This document shows, piece after piece, positions 24,178 to 35,318 of a DNA stretch of 64,000 nucleotides. Below the pieces are notes generated by a model. It saw only the letters and a program-made list of their open reading frames with translations, was not told where the DNA came from and did not search any database. Made by a program: the position numbers and the translations under genes. Each line of letters starts with the position of its first letter. The stretch's first letter is position 1. Origin of the DNA: CAVQCJ01 sp963711005 (GTDB taxonomy: Bacteria; Actinomycetota; Actinomycetes; Prado026); the NCBI GenBank assembly GCA_963711005.1, contig CAVQCJ010000006.1:248001-312000 (forward strand). Reading direction: 5' to 3'.

Positions 24178-25287
24178 GCGCGCTGCTCGTGCTCGAGGAC
24201 GGCCGGACGTTCCGCGGCGACGCGTACGGCGCGCGCGGCGAGACGTTCGGCGAGGCGGTGTTCTGCACCGCGATGACCGGCTACCAGGAGACGCTCACCG
24301 ACCCGTCGTACCACCGCCAGGTCGTGGTGATGACCGCGCCGCACATCGGCAACACCGGCGTCAACGACGAGGACCAGGAGTCCGCCCGGATCTGGGTCGG
24401 CGGCTACGTCGTGCGCGACCCGTCGCCGGTGGCCTCGTCGTGGCGGGCCCGCCGCCGCCTCGACGACGACCTCGTCGACCAGGGCGTCGTCGGCGTCAGC
24501 GGCGATCGACACCCGCGCGCTCACCCGGCACCTGCGCGACCGCGGCGCCATGCGGGTCGGGCTCTCGTCGGTCGAGACCGACCCGGCTGCGCTGCTCGAG
24601 CGGGTGCTCGCCTCGCCCGGCATGGCCGGGGCCGACCTGACTGCCGAGGTGACGACCGCGCAGCCGTACGTCGTGCCGGCGGTCGGGCAGCGGCGGTTCA
24701 CCGTCGCCGCGCTCGACCTCGGCATCAAGGCGATGACGCCGCGACGGATGAGCGAGCGCGGGATCGAGGTGCACGTTCTGCCCGCGTCGACGACCCCGGA
24801 CGAGCTGCTCGCGCTCGGCGCCGACGGCGTCTTCGTGTCCAACGGCCCTGGCGACCCGGCGACCGCCGACCACGCGGTGACGCTGGTGCGGGCCGCGCTG
24901 GACGCGCGGGTGCCGCTGTTCGGGATCTGCTTCGGCAACCAGGTGCTCGGACGCGCCCTCGGGTTCGGGACCTACAAGCTGAAGTTCGGTCACCGCGGGA
25001 CCAACCAGCCGGTGCAGGACCGGGCCACCGGCAAGGTCGAGATCAGTGCGCACAACCACGGGTTCGCGGTGCAGGCGCCGGTCGGCGAGGTCGTCGACAC
25101 CGGCGTACGGCCGGGCCGAGGTCAGCCACGTCTGCCTCAACGACGATGTGGTCGAAGGTCTGGTCTGCCACGACGTGCCGGCGTTCTCGGTCCAGTACCA
25201 CCCGGAGGCGGCGGCCGGGCCGCACGACTCCGCGTACCTGTTCGACCGGTTCGCCGACCTCATGGCCACGGCCGGGAAGGCGCGCTG

Positions 25288-25288
<1 letters not shown>
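24174..25288 (+). CDS. carA: Carbamoyl-phosphate synthase small subunit (CarA), with two +1 frameshifts
   Basis: The glutaminase subunit that feeds ammonia to CarB. Frame 1 gives LLVLEDGRTFRGDAYGA, FCTAMTGYQETLTDPSY and the PHIGNTGVN motif. The match shifts near 24501 to IDTRALTRHLRDRGAMR, ALDLGIKAMTPRRM and the catalytic-Cys loop VPLFGICFGNQVLGRALG, HRGTNQPVQD and SAHNHGFAV. It shifts again near 25103 to YGRAEVSHVCLNDDVVEG and VQYHPEAAAGPHDS, whose His and Glu complete the triad. Removing one G at each site restores about 370 residues. The stop overlaps the carB ATG by one base. Confidence 0.9.
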
Positions 25289-28645
<3,357 letters not shown>

Positions 28646-28646
<1 letters not shown>

Positions 28647-29518
28647 TGGGGGCCGTGCAGGTGCGCGGCGAGGTCCTGTCCACGCGGCGGGCCGGTGAGT
28701 ACCACGCGCTGACGGTGGTGGCCCCCGGCATCGCGGACGGCGCCCGGCCGGGTCATTTCGTGGCGCTGGCGGTCGGCGGCGAGCACTCCTCGATGCTGCT
28801 GCGGCGGGCGTTCTCGATCTACCGGGTGCAGGAGCGGGGGATCTACGGCGGCACCGTCGAGATCGTGTACTCGGTGCACGGCAAGGGGACGGCCTGGCTG
28901 GCCGGGCTGCGGGCGCACGACCCGGTCGACGTCGTCGGGCCGCTGGGCCGCCCGTTCGCGCTGCCGAAGGAGCCGGTGACCGCGACCCTGGTCGGCGGCG
29001 GCTACGGCTCGGCCCCCCTGTTCACGCTGGCCGAGCAGCTGCGGGCCCGGGGGTGCCGGGTGGACTTCGTCCTCGGCGCGGCGACCGAGGGCCGGCTGTT
29101 CGGGGCCCTGGAGGCCAAGCGGATCTCCACTCAGGTGGCCATCACCACCGAGGACGGGAGCCTGGGCGAGCGCGGCCGGGTCACCGACGTGCTGCCCGGG
29201 ATGCTGCAGCGCTCCGGCGCCGACGTCGTCTACGCCTGCGGGCCGATGCCGATGCTGCGGGCCGTGCACGAGATCGCGACGGCGTACGGCGCCCACAGCC
29301 AGTGCGCTGTCGAGGAGTCGATGGCCTGCGGGATCGGCGTCTGCATGACCTGCGTGCTCCCGGTGATCGGCGACGACGGCCGGACCCGGATGGTGCGCTC
29401 GTGCGTCGAGGGCCCGGTGTTCCGGGGCGACCGGGTGCGTTGGGACGACCTGGGCACGGTGCCTGCCGACGCCGTCGGCGAACCGCTCGACCTCGCCGTG
29501 GTGGACGGCCGCCGATGA
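28646..29518 (+). CDS. pyrK: Dihydroorotate dehydrogenase electron-transfer subunit (PyrK)
   Basis: A 290-residue FAD and 2Fe-2S protein that passes electrons from PyrD to NAD. The FAD-binding barrel has LLRRAFSIYRV; the nucleotide domain has TATLVGGGYGSAPLFTLAEQL and VVYACGPMPMLRAVHE. The C-terminal iron-sulfur cluster cysteines are in EESMACGIGVCMTCVLPV and RSCVEGPVF. Its presence shows that PyrD is the type 1B, NAD-dependent enzyme. Start ATG overlaps the carB stop by one base and the stop overlaps the pyrD start (ATGA). Confidence 0.94.
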
Positions 29519-30597
29519 CCCGGATGCGGATCACGACCGAGCGGCCTGGCACCGTCCCGCTGCCGACCGTCGACCTGAGCACCTCGATCGGTGCGCTTGA
29601 GCTGCCCAGCCCGATGCTCACGGCGTCCGGCTGCGCGGCCTCCGGGCGCGAGCTGGACCAGTTCGTCGACGTCACCCGGCTGGGTGCGGTGGTGACCAAG
29701 TCCGTGATGCTGCGGCCCCGCTCGGGGCGCCCGACGCCGCGGATGTCCGAGACGCCGAGCGGGATGCTCAACTCGATCGGCCTCCAGGGCCCCGGCATCG
29801 ACTCGTTCCTGGACAACGACCTGGCCTGGCTGCGGCGGCGCGGGGCGCGGGCCGTCGTGTCCATCGCAGGCACGAGCGTGGACGAGTACACCAAGCTCGC
29901 CCAGCGGCTGCGCAACGCCGACGGCATCAGTGCGGTCGAGGTCAACATCTCCTGCCCGAACGTGCAGGAGCGCGGTCACGTGTTCGCCTGCGACCCGGTC
30001 GCGGCTGCCTCGGTGCTCGGGGCCGTCCGGCGGGCGACCACGCCCGGCGTCCCGGTGATCGCGAAGCTCTCGCCGGACGTCACCGACATCGTCGAGGTCG
30101 CCCGCGCTGTCGTGACCGCCGGGGCCGACGCGCTCGCGATGGTGAACACGACGCTGGGCATGGTCATCGACCCGCACACGCTGCGGCCGGCGCTCGCCGG
30201 CGTGACCGGCGGGCTGTCCGGACCGGCGATCCGGCCCATGGCCGTGCGCTGCGTCTACCAGGTGCACGCGGCGCTGCCGCACGTCCCGATCTGCGGCATG
30301 GGCGGGATCCGCACCGGGGCCGACGCCCTGGAGTTCATCCTCGCCGGCGCCAGCACCGTGTCGGCCGGAACGGTGCTGTTCAACGACCCCTCGGCCCCGG
30401 ACCGCATCGTCCGCGAGCTCACGTTCGCGCTCGCCGAGGCCGGCTTCGACCGGCTCGTCGACGCGATCGGCTACGCGCACCGGCCGGCGGACGTCGCGGC
30501 TGCGGCCGGCGGGGCCGGTGGGCCCGGCGACGACGCGGCACATGCGGGCGACGCCAGCGACGACTTCGGCCCGGACGTGGACGTGGCCGCGCGATGA
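29515..30597 (+). CDS. pyrD: Dihydroorotate dehydrogenase, catalytic subunit, type 1B (PyrD)
   Basis: A 360-residue FMN TIM barrel oxidising dihydroorotate to orotate. Motifs: SPMLTASGCAASG, VVTKSVMLRPR, MLNSIGLQGPG, the catalytic-Cys strand AVEVNISCPNVQERG, VIAKLSPDV, the FMN region MVNTTLGMVID and GMGGIRTGADALEFILAGAS. Catalytic Cys, not Ser, together with the adjacent pyrK, defines class 1B. The last 45 residues are Ala/Gly/Asp-rich and not part of the usual fold (family length about 305-320). ATG at 29515 overlaps the pyrK stop; the stop overlaps the pyrF ATG. Confidence 0.94.
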   Translation: MTRMRITTERPGTVPLPTVDLSTSIGALELPSPMLTASGCAASGRELDQFVDVTRLGAVVTKSVMLRPRSGRPTPRMSETPSGMLNSIGLQGPGIDSFLDNDLAWLRRRGARAVVSIAGTSVDEYTKLAQRLRNADGISAVEVNISCPNVQERGHVFACDPVAAASVLGAVRRATTPGVPVIAKLSPDVTDIVEVARAVVTAGADALAMVNTTLGMVIDPHTLRPALAGVTGGLSGPAIRPMAVRCVYQVHAALPHVPICGMGGIRTGADALEFILAGASTVSAGTVLFNDPSAPDRIVRELTFALAEAGFDRLVDAIGYAHRPADVAAAAGGAGGPGDDAAHAGDASDDFGPDVDVAAR

Positions 30598-31325
30598 CCG
30601 TCGACGTGGGCGGCCCGGCGCCGGTCGCGGTGGCGCTGGACACCGCCGACCTCGCGGAGGCCGTCGGGTGGGCCCGGCAGGTCGGCCCGGTCGTGAGCAC
30701 CTGCAAGGTCGGGCTGGAGCTGTACCTCGCGCACGGGGCCGCGGCGGTGCACGCGGTGCGCGAGGCCTCCGGCCGGCCGGTCTTCCTGGACCTCAAGCTG
30801 CACGACATCCCGCACACGGTCGCCGGCGCGGCCCGGGCGGTGGCGGGGCTGGAGCCGGCGTACGTCACCGTGCACGCCTCCGGCGGGGAGGACATGGTCC
30901 GGGCCGCGGTGCATGCCCTGCCCGGCACCATGGTCACCGGCGTGACCGTGCTGACCTCGCTGGACGCCGCCGCGCTGGCCCGGCTCGGGCTCATGGGCAC
31001 GCCGCTCGACGCCGTACGCCGCCTCGCCGTGCTCGCGGTCGGCGCCGGGGCAGGCGCGCTGGTGTGCTCGCCCCAGGAGGTGGCCGCCGTCCGGGCCGAG
31101 GTCGGTCCGGACATCGTCCTGGTCACCCCCGGTGTGCGGCCGGTCGGGGGCCCCACCGACGACCAGGCCCGGGTGACCACCCCGGAGCAGGCCCTCGCTG
31201 CCGGGGCCGACCTGCTGGTGGTCGGCCGCCCGATCACCGGCGCGGCCGATCCGGCGAGCGCCGCCGCCGAGCTGGCCCGCTCGCTGTCCGGCTCACGGTC
31301 GGCCCGGCGGGCCGGGACCCGCTGA
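30594..31325 (+). CDS. pyrF: Orotidine 5'-phosphate decarboxylase (PyrF)
   Basis: A 243-residue enzyme producing UMP from OMP, the last step encoded here. The catalytic D-x-K-x-x-D array is in VFLDLKLHDIPHTV; other motifs are VALDTADLAEAV, VSTCKVGLELYL, VTVLTSL, LVTPGVRPVGG and LLVVGRPITGAADP. The last matches the phosphate-gripper loop. pyrE is not in the window, so orotate phosphoribosyltransferase must be encoded elsewhere. It closes the pyr operon; mihF follows after a separate -10 element. Confidence 0.95.
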   Translation: MTVDVGGPAPVAVALDTADLAEAVGWARQVGPVVSTCKVGLELYLAHGAAAVHAVREASGRPVFLDLKLHDIPHTVAGAARAVAGLEPAYVTVHASGGEDMVRAAVHALPGTMVTGVTVLTSLDAAALARLGLMGTPLDAVRRLAVLAVGAGAGALVCSPQEVAAVRAEVGPDIVLVTPGVRPVGGPTDDQARVTTPEQALAAGADLLVVGRPITGAADPASAAAELARSLSGSRSARRAGTR

Positions 31326-31354
31326 GCCTCGTTGCCCCGGCCGACCGGGCCCAG

Positions 31355-31360
31355 TAGGTT
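31355..31360 (+). promoter_or_regulatory. -10 element of mihF
   Basis: TAGGTT predicts a transcript start near 31367. That lies downstream of the first base of the in-frame GTG at 31365 and leaves about 31 bases to the TTG at 31398, which supports the TTG as the mihF start. Confidence 0.5.
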
Positions 31361-31397
31361 CCGGGTGCCCGCACCTGTGCTGACCTGCGAGGACCTG

Positions 31398-31718
31398 TTG
31401 GCCCTTCCGCCCCTCACCCCGGAGCAACGCGCCGACGCGCTGCTCAAGGCAGCAGCCGCACGCCGCGAGCGAGCCGAGGTCAAGAACCGCCTCAAGCACT
31501 CGGGGGCGTCGCTGACGGAGGTCGTCCGCGAGGGCCAGGCCGGCGGCGTCATCGGCAAGATGAAGGTGTCCGAGCTGCTGGAGTCCATGCCCGGGGTCGG
31601 CAAGGTCCGCGCCCGCCAGCTCATGGAGCGCCTCGGGATCGCCGGCACCCGGCGGGTGCGCGGGCTGGGCGCCAACCAGGTGGCCGCTCTCGAGCGCGAG
31701 TTCGGTGCCGGGTCCTGA
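31398..31718 (+). CDS. mihF: Actinobacterial integration host factor (mIHF/sIHF)
   Basis: A 106-residue nucleoid-associated protein binding and bending DNA through a helix-two-turn-helix. Conserved segments are RRERAEVKNRLKHSGASL, GKMKVSELLESMPGVGKVRA, the DNA-binding RQLMERLGIAGTRRVRGLG and LEREFG. I chose the TTG at 31398: it is preceded by cgagga at five bases, gives MALPPLTPEQRA, which is the exact N-terminus of Streptomyces sIHF, and lies downstream of the TAGGTT promoter box. A GTG at 31365 would add 11 residues (as in some annotations) but has no ribosome-binding site. It overlaps gmk by 14 bases. Confidence 0.92.
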   Translation: MALPPLTPEQRADALLKAAAARRERAEVKNRLKHSGASLTEVVREGQAGGVIGKMKVSELLESMPGVGKVRARQLMERLGIAGTRRVRGLGANQVAALEREFGAGS

Positions 31719-32277
31719 GCCTGCGCGGCTGGTCGTGCTGTCCGGCCCGTCAGGCGTGGGCAAGAGCACCGTCGCCGCGTACGTGCGCGACCACCATCCC
31801 GGGCTCTGGCTGTCGGTGTCCGCGACGACCAGGCGCCCGCGCGAGGGCGAGACGCATGGGGTCAACTACTGGTTCGTGACCTCGGAGGAGTTCGCCGGCA
31901 TGGTCGAGCGCGGCGAGCTGCTCGAGTACGCCGAGTTCGCCGGCCACTACTACGGGACCCCCAGGGCGCCGGTGCTCGAGCGGCTGGCCGACAGGGTTCC
32001 GGTGCTGCTGGAGATCGAGCTGCACGGGGCCCGGCAGGTCCGGGCCGCGGACCCGGCCGCCCTGCTGGTCTTCCTGGCCCCGCCCAGCTGGGACGAGCTG
32101 GTCCGCCGGCTCGTGGGCCGGGGGACCGAGCCGGCCGACGTGATCGCCCGGCGGCTGGAGACCGCCCAGGTCGAGCTGGCGGCGCAGAGCGAGTTCGACG
32201 CGGTAGTGGTCAACGACGACGTCCGGTCGGCGGCCGAGCGGCTGGTAGCCTTGATGGGTCTGTCCGGCGAGTCCTGA
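31705..32277 (+). CDS. gmk: Guanylate kinase
   Basis: A 190-residue kinase phosphorylating GMP or dGMP to the diphosphate. The P-loop is LSGPSGVGKSTVAA, the GMP-binding segment is SVSATTRRPREGETHGVNYWF and EYAEFAGHYYGTP, and VPVLLEIELHGARQVR carries the GMP contact. GTG at 31705 lies inside the 3' end of mihF, so the genes are coupled. rpoZ follows, as in most actinobacteria. Confidence 0.95.
   Translation: MPGPEPARLVVLSGPSGVGKSTVAAYVRDHHPGLWLSVSATTRRPREGETHGVNYWFVTSEEFAGMVERGELLEYAEFAGHYYGTPRAPVLERLADRVPVLLEIELHGARQVRAADPAALLVFLAPPSWDELVRRLVGRGTEPADVIARRLETAQVELAAQSEFDAVVVNDDVRSAAERLVALMGLSGES
32246..32251 (+). promoter_or_regulatory. Possible -10 element of rpoZ inside the end of gmk
   Basis: TAGCCT predicts a start near 32258 and an 80-base leader to the rpoZ GTG at 32339, which is preceded by cggaagg. 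No -35 is evident. Confidence 0.3.
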
Positions 32278-32338
32278 CCACGTCACCACGCTGACCAGCA
32301 GCCGCCGGCGTCCACTCGATCTCTCGGAAGGTCCCCGC

Positions 32339-32602
32339 GTGTCCGGTACCGCCGCCGCTCCCGAAGGCATCACCAACCCGCCGATCGACGAGCTGCTCGC
32401 CAAGGTCGACTCGAAGTACAGCCTGGTGCTCTACTCCGCCAAGCGGGCCCGCCAGATCAACGCCTACTACAGCCAGCTCGGCGAGGGACTGCTCGAGTAC
32501 GTCGGGCCGCTCGTCGACACGCACGTCCAGGAGAAGCCGCTGTCGATCGCGATGCGCGAGATCAACGCCGGCCTGCTCACCCTCGAGCAGCTCGAGCCCT
32601 GA
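32339..32602 (+). CDS. rpoZ: RNA polymerase omega subunit
   Basis: An 87-residue subunit that helps fold and assemble the beta' subunit. It contains TNPPIDELLAKVDSKYSLV and KRARQINAYYSQL, the conserved omega core, then LLEYVGPLVDT and LSIAMREINAGLL. Length is normal for actinobacteria. The GTG at 32339 has a weak site (tcggaagg) upstream. coaBC follows after 43 bases. Confidence 0.95.
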   Translation: MSGTAAAPEGITNPPIDELLAKVDSKYSLVLYSAKRARQINAYYSQLGEGLLEYVGPLVDTHVQEKPLSIAMREINAGLLTLEQLEP

Positions 32603-32645
32603 GCCGCGGCAAGCCCGCGACGGGCCTCGACCAGGTGCCCCTGTC

Positions 32646-33890
32646 ATGACCGGGACCGCCGTGCTGCCCCCCACTGGGGCGCGCGTGATCCTCGGCGTCG
32701 GCGGGGGCATTGCCGCGTACAAGGCGTGCGAGGTGCTCCGCGGGCTCACCGAGGCGGGGCACCGGGTCAGGGTGGTCCCCACCGCGGCCGCGTTGCGGTT
32801 CGTGGGGGAGCCCACCTGGGCCGCGCTGTCCGGCGAGCCGGTCACCAGCACCGTCTGGGACTCCGTGCACGAGGTCCCGCACGTGGGGCTCGGGCGCTCC
32901 GCCGATCTCGTGGTCGTCGTGCCGGCCACCGCCGACCTGATGGCCAGGGCCGCGCACGGCCTGGCCGACGACCTGTTGACCAGCACGCTGCTCACCGCGT
33001 CCTGCCCGGTCGTCTTCGTCCCAGCGATGCACACCGAGATGTGGGAGCACCCCGCCACCCGGGACAACGTGGCCACGCTGCGTGCCCGCGGCGCGCTCGT
33101 CGTCGAGCCCGCGGTCGGGCGGCTGACCGGGGTCGACACCGGCAAGGGCCGGCTGCCCGAGCCGGAGGCAGTCCTCGCGCTGGTGCGGCGCGTGCTCGTC
33201 CGCGGCGCGGCCGGTGCGGTCACCGCAGACCTGGCCGGGCGTCGGGTCGTCGTCTCCGCCGGCGGCACCCGTGAGCCGCTGGACCCGGTGCGCTACCTCG
33301 GCAACCGGTCCAGCGGGCGCCAGGGCTACGCGCTCGCCGAGTCGGCCGCGGCCCGCGGCGCCGAGGTGGTCCTCGTCGCCGCCAACGTCGCGCTGCCGGA
33401 CCCGGCGGGCGTGCAGATCGTCCGGGTCGGGACCGCCCTCGAGCTGAGCGCAGCCGTCCGGTCCGCGGCCACCCGCGCGGACGCCGTGGTCATGGCCGCG
33501 GCGGTCGCCGACTTCCGGCCGGCGCAGGCGGCCGAGGCCAAGATCAAGAAGGGCGACGCCGACCCCGGGCCGGTCGAGCTCACCCGCAACCCCGACGTCC
33601 TGCGCGGCCTGGTCGAAGACGCTCCGCGGGCCGACCAGGTCGTCGTCGGCTTCGCGGCCGAGACCGGGGACGGTGCCGCGAGCTGGCTCGACCACGGCCG
33701 CGCCAAGCTAGCTGCCAAGGGCTGCGACCTGCTGGTCGTCAACCGCGTCGGCGACGGTCTCGGCTTCGAGGTCGCCGACAACGCGGCTGTCGTGCTCGGC
33801 TCGGACGGCAGCGAGACCGAGGTCCAGCTCGGCCCGAAGGAAGACCTCGCCGACGTCGTCTGGGACCTGGTCCTCCCTCGCCTCTCCTGA
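32646..33890 (+). CDS. coaBC: Bifunctional phosphopantothenoylcysteine decarboxylase / phosphopantothenate-cysteine ligase (CoaBC)
   Basis: A 414-residue enzyme for two steps of coenzyme A synthesis. The FMN decarboxylase half (CoaC, about 1-185) has LGVGGGIAAYKACEVLRGL, VPATADLMARAAHGLADDLL and VFVPAMHTEMWEHPA. The ligase half (CoaB) has VVSAGGTREPLDPVRYLGN, SSGRQGYALAE, MAAAVADFRP and KIKKGD. ATG at 32646. It lies in the conserved gmk-rpoZ-coaBC-metK-priA order. Confidence 0.95.
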   Translation: MTGTAVLPPTGARVILGVGGGIAAYKACEVLRGLTEAGHRVRVVPTAAALRFVGEPTWAALSGEPVTSTVWDSVHEVPHVGLGRSADLVVVVPATADLMARAAHGLADDLLTSTLLTASCPVVFVPAMHTEMWEHPATRDNVATLRARGALVVEPAVGRLTGVDTGKGRLPEPEAVLALVRRVLVRGAAGAVTADLAGRRVVVSAGGTREPLDPVRYLGNRSSGRQGYALAESAAARGAEVVLVAANVALPDPAGVQIVRVGTALELSAAVRSAATRADAVVMAAAVADFRPAQAAEAKIKKGDADPGPVELTRNPDVLRGLVEDAPRADQVVVGFAAETGDGAASWLDHGRAKLAAKGCDLLVVNRVGDGLGFEVADNAAVVLGSDGSETEVQLGPKEDLADVVWDLVLPRLS

Positions 33891-34012
33891 CCAGAGGCCT
33901 CGACCGCTCCGGCGAGGTCCATCCGGACACCGTCGCGCGCCGGCTCCGAGCGGGCACCTCGCCACGTGCTGGATGGGGACGCGCGGGCGTCCGGGTCGTG
34001 GGTGTGGACGGA

Positions 34013-34018
34013 TAGACT
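34013..34018 (+). promoter_or_regulatory. -10 element of metK
   Basis: TAGACT in the 168-base gap after coaBC predicts a leader of about 34 bases before the metK GTG at 34059, which has ctaggag upstream. I see no SAM riboswitch in the gap and otherwise nothing recognisable. Confidence 0.45.
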
Positions 34019-34058
34019 CCGGGGCGCACGCGATGACCCCAGCCGCTAGGAGCCCGCC

Positions 34059-35252
34059 GTGTCCCGTCGCCTGTTCACGTCCGAGTCGGTCACCGAAGGC
34101 CACCCGGACAAGATCGCCGACCAGATCAGCGACGCAGTCCTCGATGCGCTGCTCAAGGAGGACTCGCACAGTCGCGTGGCCGTCGAGACGCTCGTCACCA
34201 CCGGCTTCGTGCACGTGGCCGGCGAGGTCACCACCGAGGCGTACGCCGACATCCCCACCATCGTGCGCGACAAGATCCTCGAGATCGGGTACGACTCGTC
34301 GAAGAAGGGCTTCGACGGCCAGTCCTGCGGGGTCTCGGTGTCGATCGGGGCGCAGTCGCCGGACATCGCGCAGGGTGTCGACGACGCGTTCGAGGAGCGG
34401 GCCGAGGGCAGCGCGGACCCGCTGGACCGCCAGGGCGCCGGTGACCAGGGCCTGATGTTCGGGTACGCCAGCGAGGACACCCCGGAGCTGATGCCGCTGC
34501 CGATCATGCTGGCCCATCGGCTGGCGCGGCGGCTGGCCGCCGTGCGCAAGGACGGCACCATCCCGTACCTGCGGCCCGACGGGAAGACGCAGGTGACCAT
34601 CGAGTACGACGGCGACACCCCGGTGCGGCTCGACACCGTGGTCGTGTCCAGCCAGCACGCCGGCGACATCGACCTGGCCACGCTGCTGCAGCCCGACGTC
34701 GAGGAGTTCGTCGTGCGGCCCGAGCTCGAGGGGCTCGGGATCGACACGTCCGACTACCGCGTGCTGGTCAACCCGACCGGGCGGTTCGAGGTCGGCGGCC
34801 CTATGGGCGACGCCGGACTCACGGGCCGGAAGATCATCATCGACACGTACGGCGGCATGGCCCGGCACGGCGGCGGAGCGTTCTCGGGCAAGGACCCGTC
34901 CAAGGTCGACCGCTCGGCCGCCTACGCCATGCGCTGGGTGGCCAAGCACGTGGTCGCCGCGGGCCTCGCCAAGCGGTGCGAGGTGCAGGTCGCGTACGCC
35001 ATCGGCAAGGCGCATCCGGTCGGCCTGTTCGTGGAGACCTTCGGGACGGGCCGGCTGCCGAACGAGCGGATCCAGGCCGCGGTGGTCGAGGTGTTCGACC
35101 TGCGCCCCGCGGCGATCATCCGGGACCTGGACCTGCTGCGCCCCATCTACAGCCAGACAGCGGCCTACGGCCACTTCGGCCGCGAGCTTCCCGACTTCAC
35201 CTGGGAGCGCACGGACCGGGTGGCCGCGCTGCTCGCCGCGGCCGGGTCCTGA
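34059..35252 (+). CDS. metK: S-adenosylmethionine synthetase
   Basis: A 397-residue enzyme making SAM from methionine and ATP. Motifs: FTSESVTEGHPDKIADQISD (His/Asp at the active site), the signature GAGDQGLMFGYA, the phosphate-binding GGGAFSGKDPSKVDRSAAY, and VQVAYAIGKAHPVGLFVETF. Length is normal for the family. The GTG at 34059 is the only start that gives the conserved SRRLFTSESV beginning. priA follows after 66 bases. Confidence 0.97.
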   Translation: MSRRLFTSESVTEGHPDKIADQISDAVLDALLKEDSHSRVAVETLVTTGFVHVAGEVTTEAYADIPTIVRDKILEIGYDSSKKGFDGQSCGVSVSIGAQSPDIAQGVDDAFEERAEGSADPLDRQGAGDQGLMFGYASEDTPELMPLPIMLAHRLARRLAAVRKDGTIPYLRPDGKTQVTIEYDGDTPVRLDTVVVSSQHAGDIDLATLLQPDVEEFVVRPELEGLGIDTSDYRVLVNPTGRFEVGGPMGDAGLTGRKIIIDTYGGMARHGGGAFSGKDPSKVDRSAAYAMRWVAKHVVAAGLAKRCEVQVAYAIGKAHPVGLFVETFGTGRLPNERIQAAVVEVFDLRPAAIIRDLDLLRPIYSQTAAYGHFGRELPDFTWERTDRVAALLAAAGS

Positions 35253-35305
35253 CGGCTGGTCCACAGCGGCCATCGGTCCGGCCGGCCGCGGTCGGCCCGC
35301 GATGG

Positions 35306-35311
35306 TAGGAC
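35306..35311 (+). promoter_or_regulatory. Possible -10 element of priA (leaderless spacing)
   Basis: TAGGAC is followed by seven bases and the priA GTG at 35319. The final C departs from the TAGnnT form; the spacing fits a leaderless start. Confidence 0.35.
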
Positions 35312-35318
35312 CGGTCGA

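Noticed and set aside
33891..34058. SAM riboswitch upstream of metK
   Set aside because: None of the conserved SAM-aptamer cores could be recognised in the 168-base gap.
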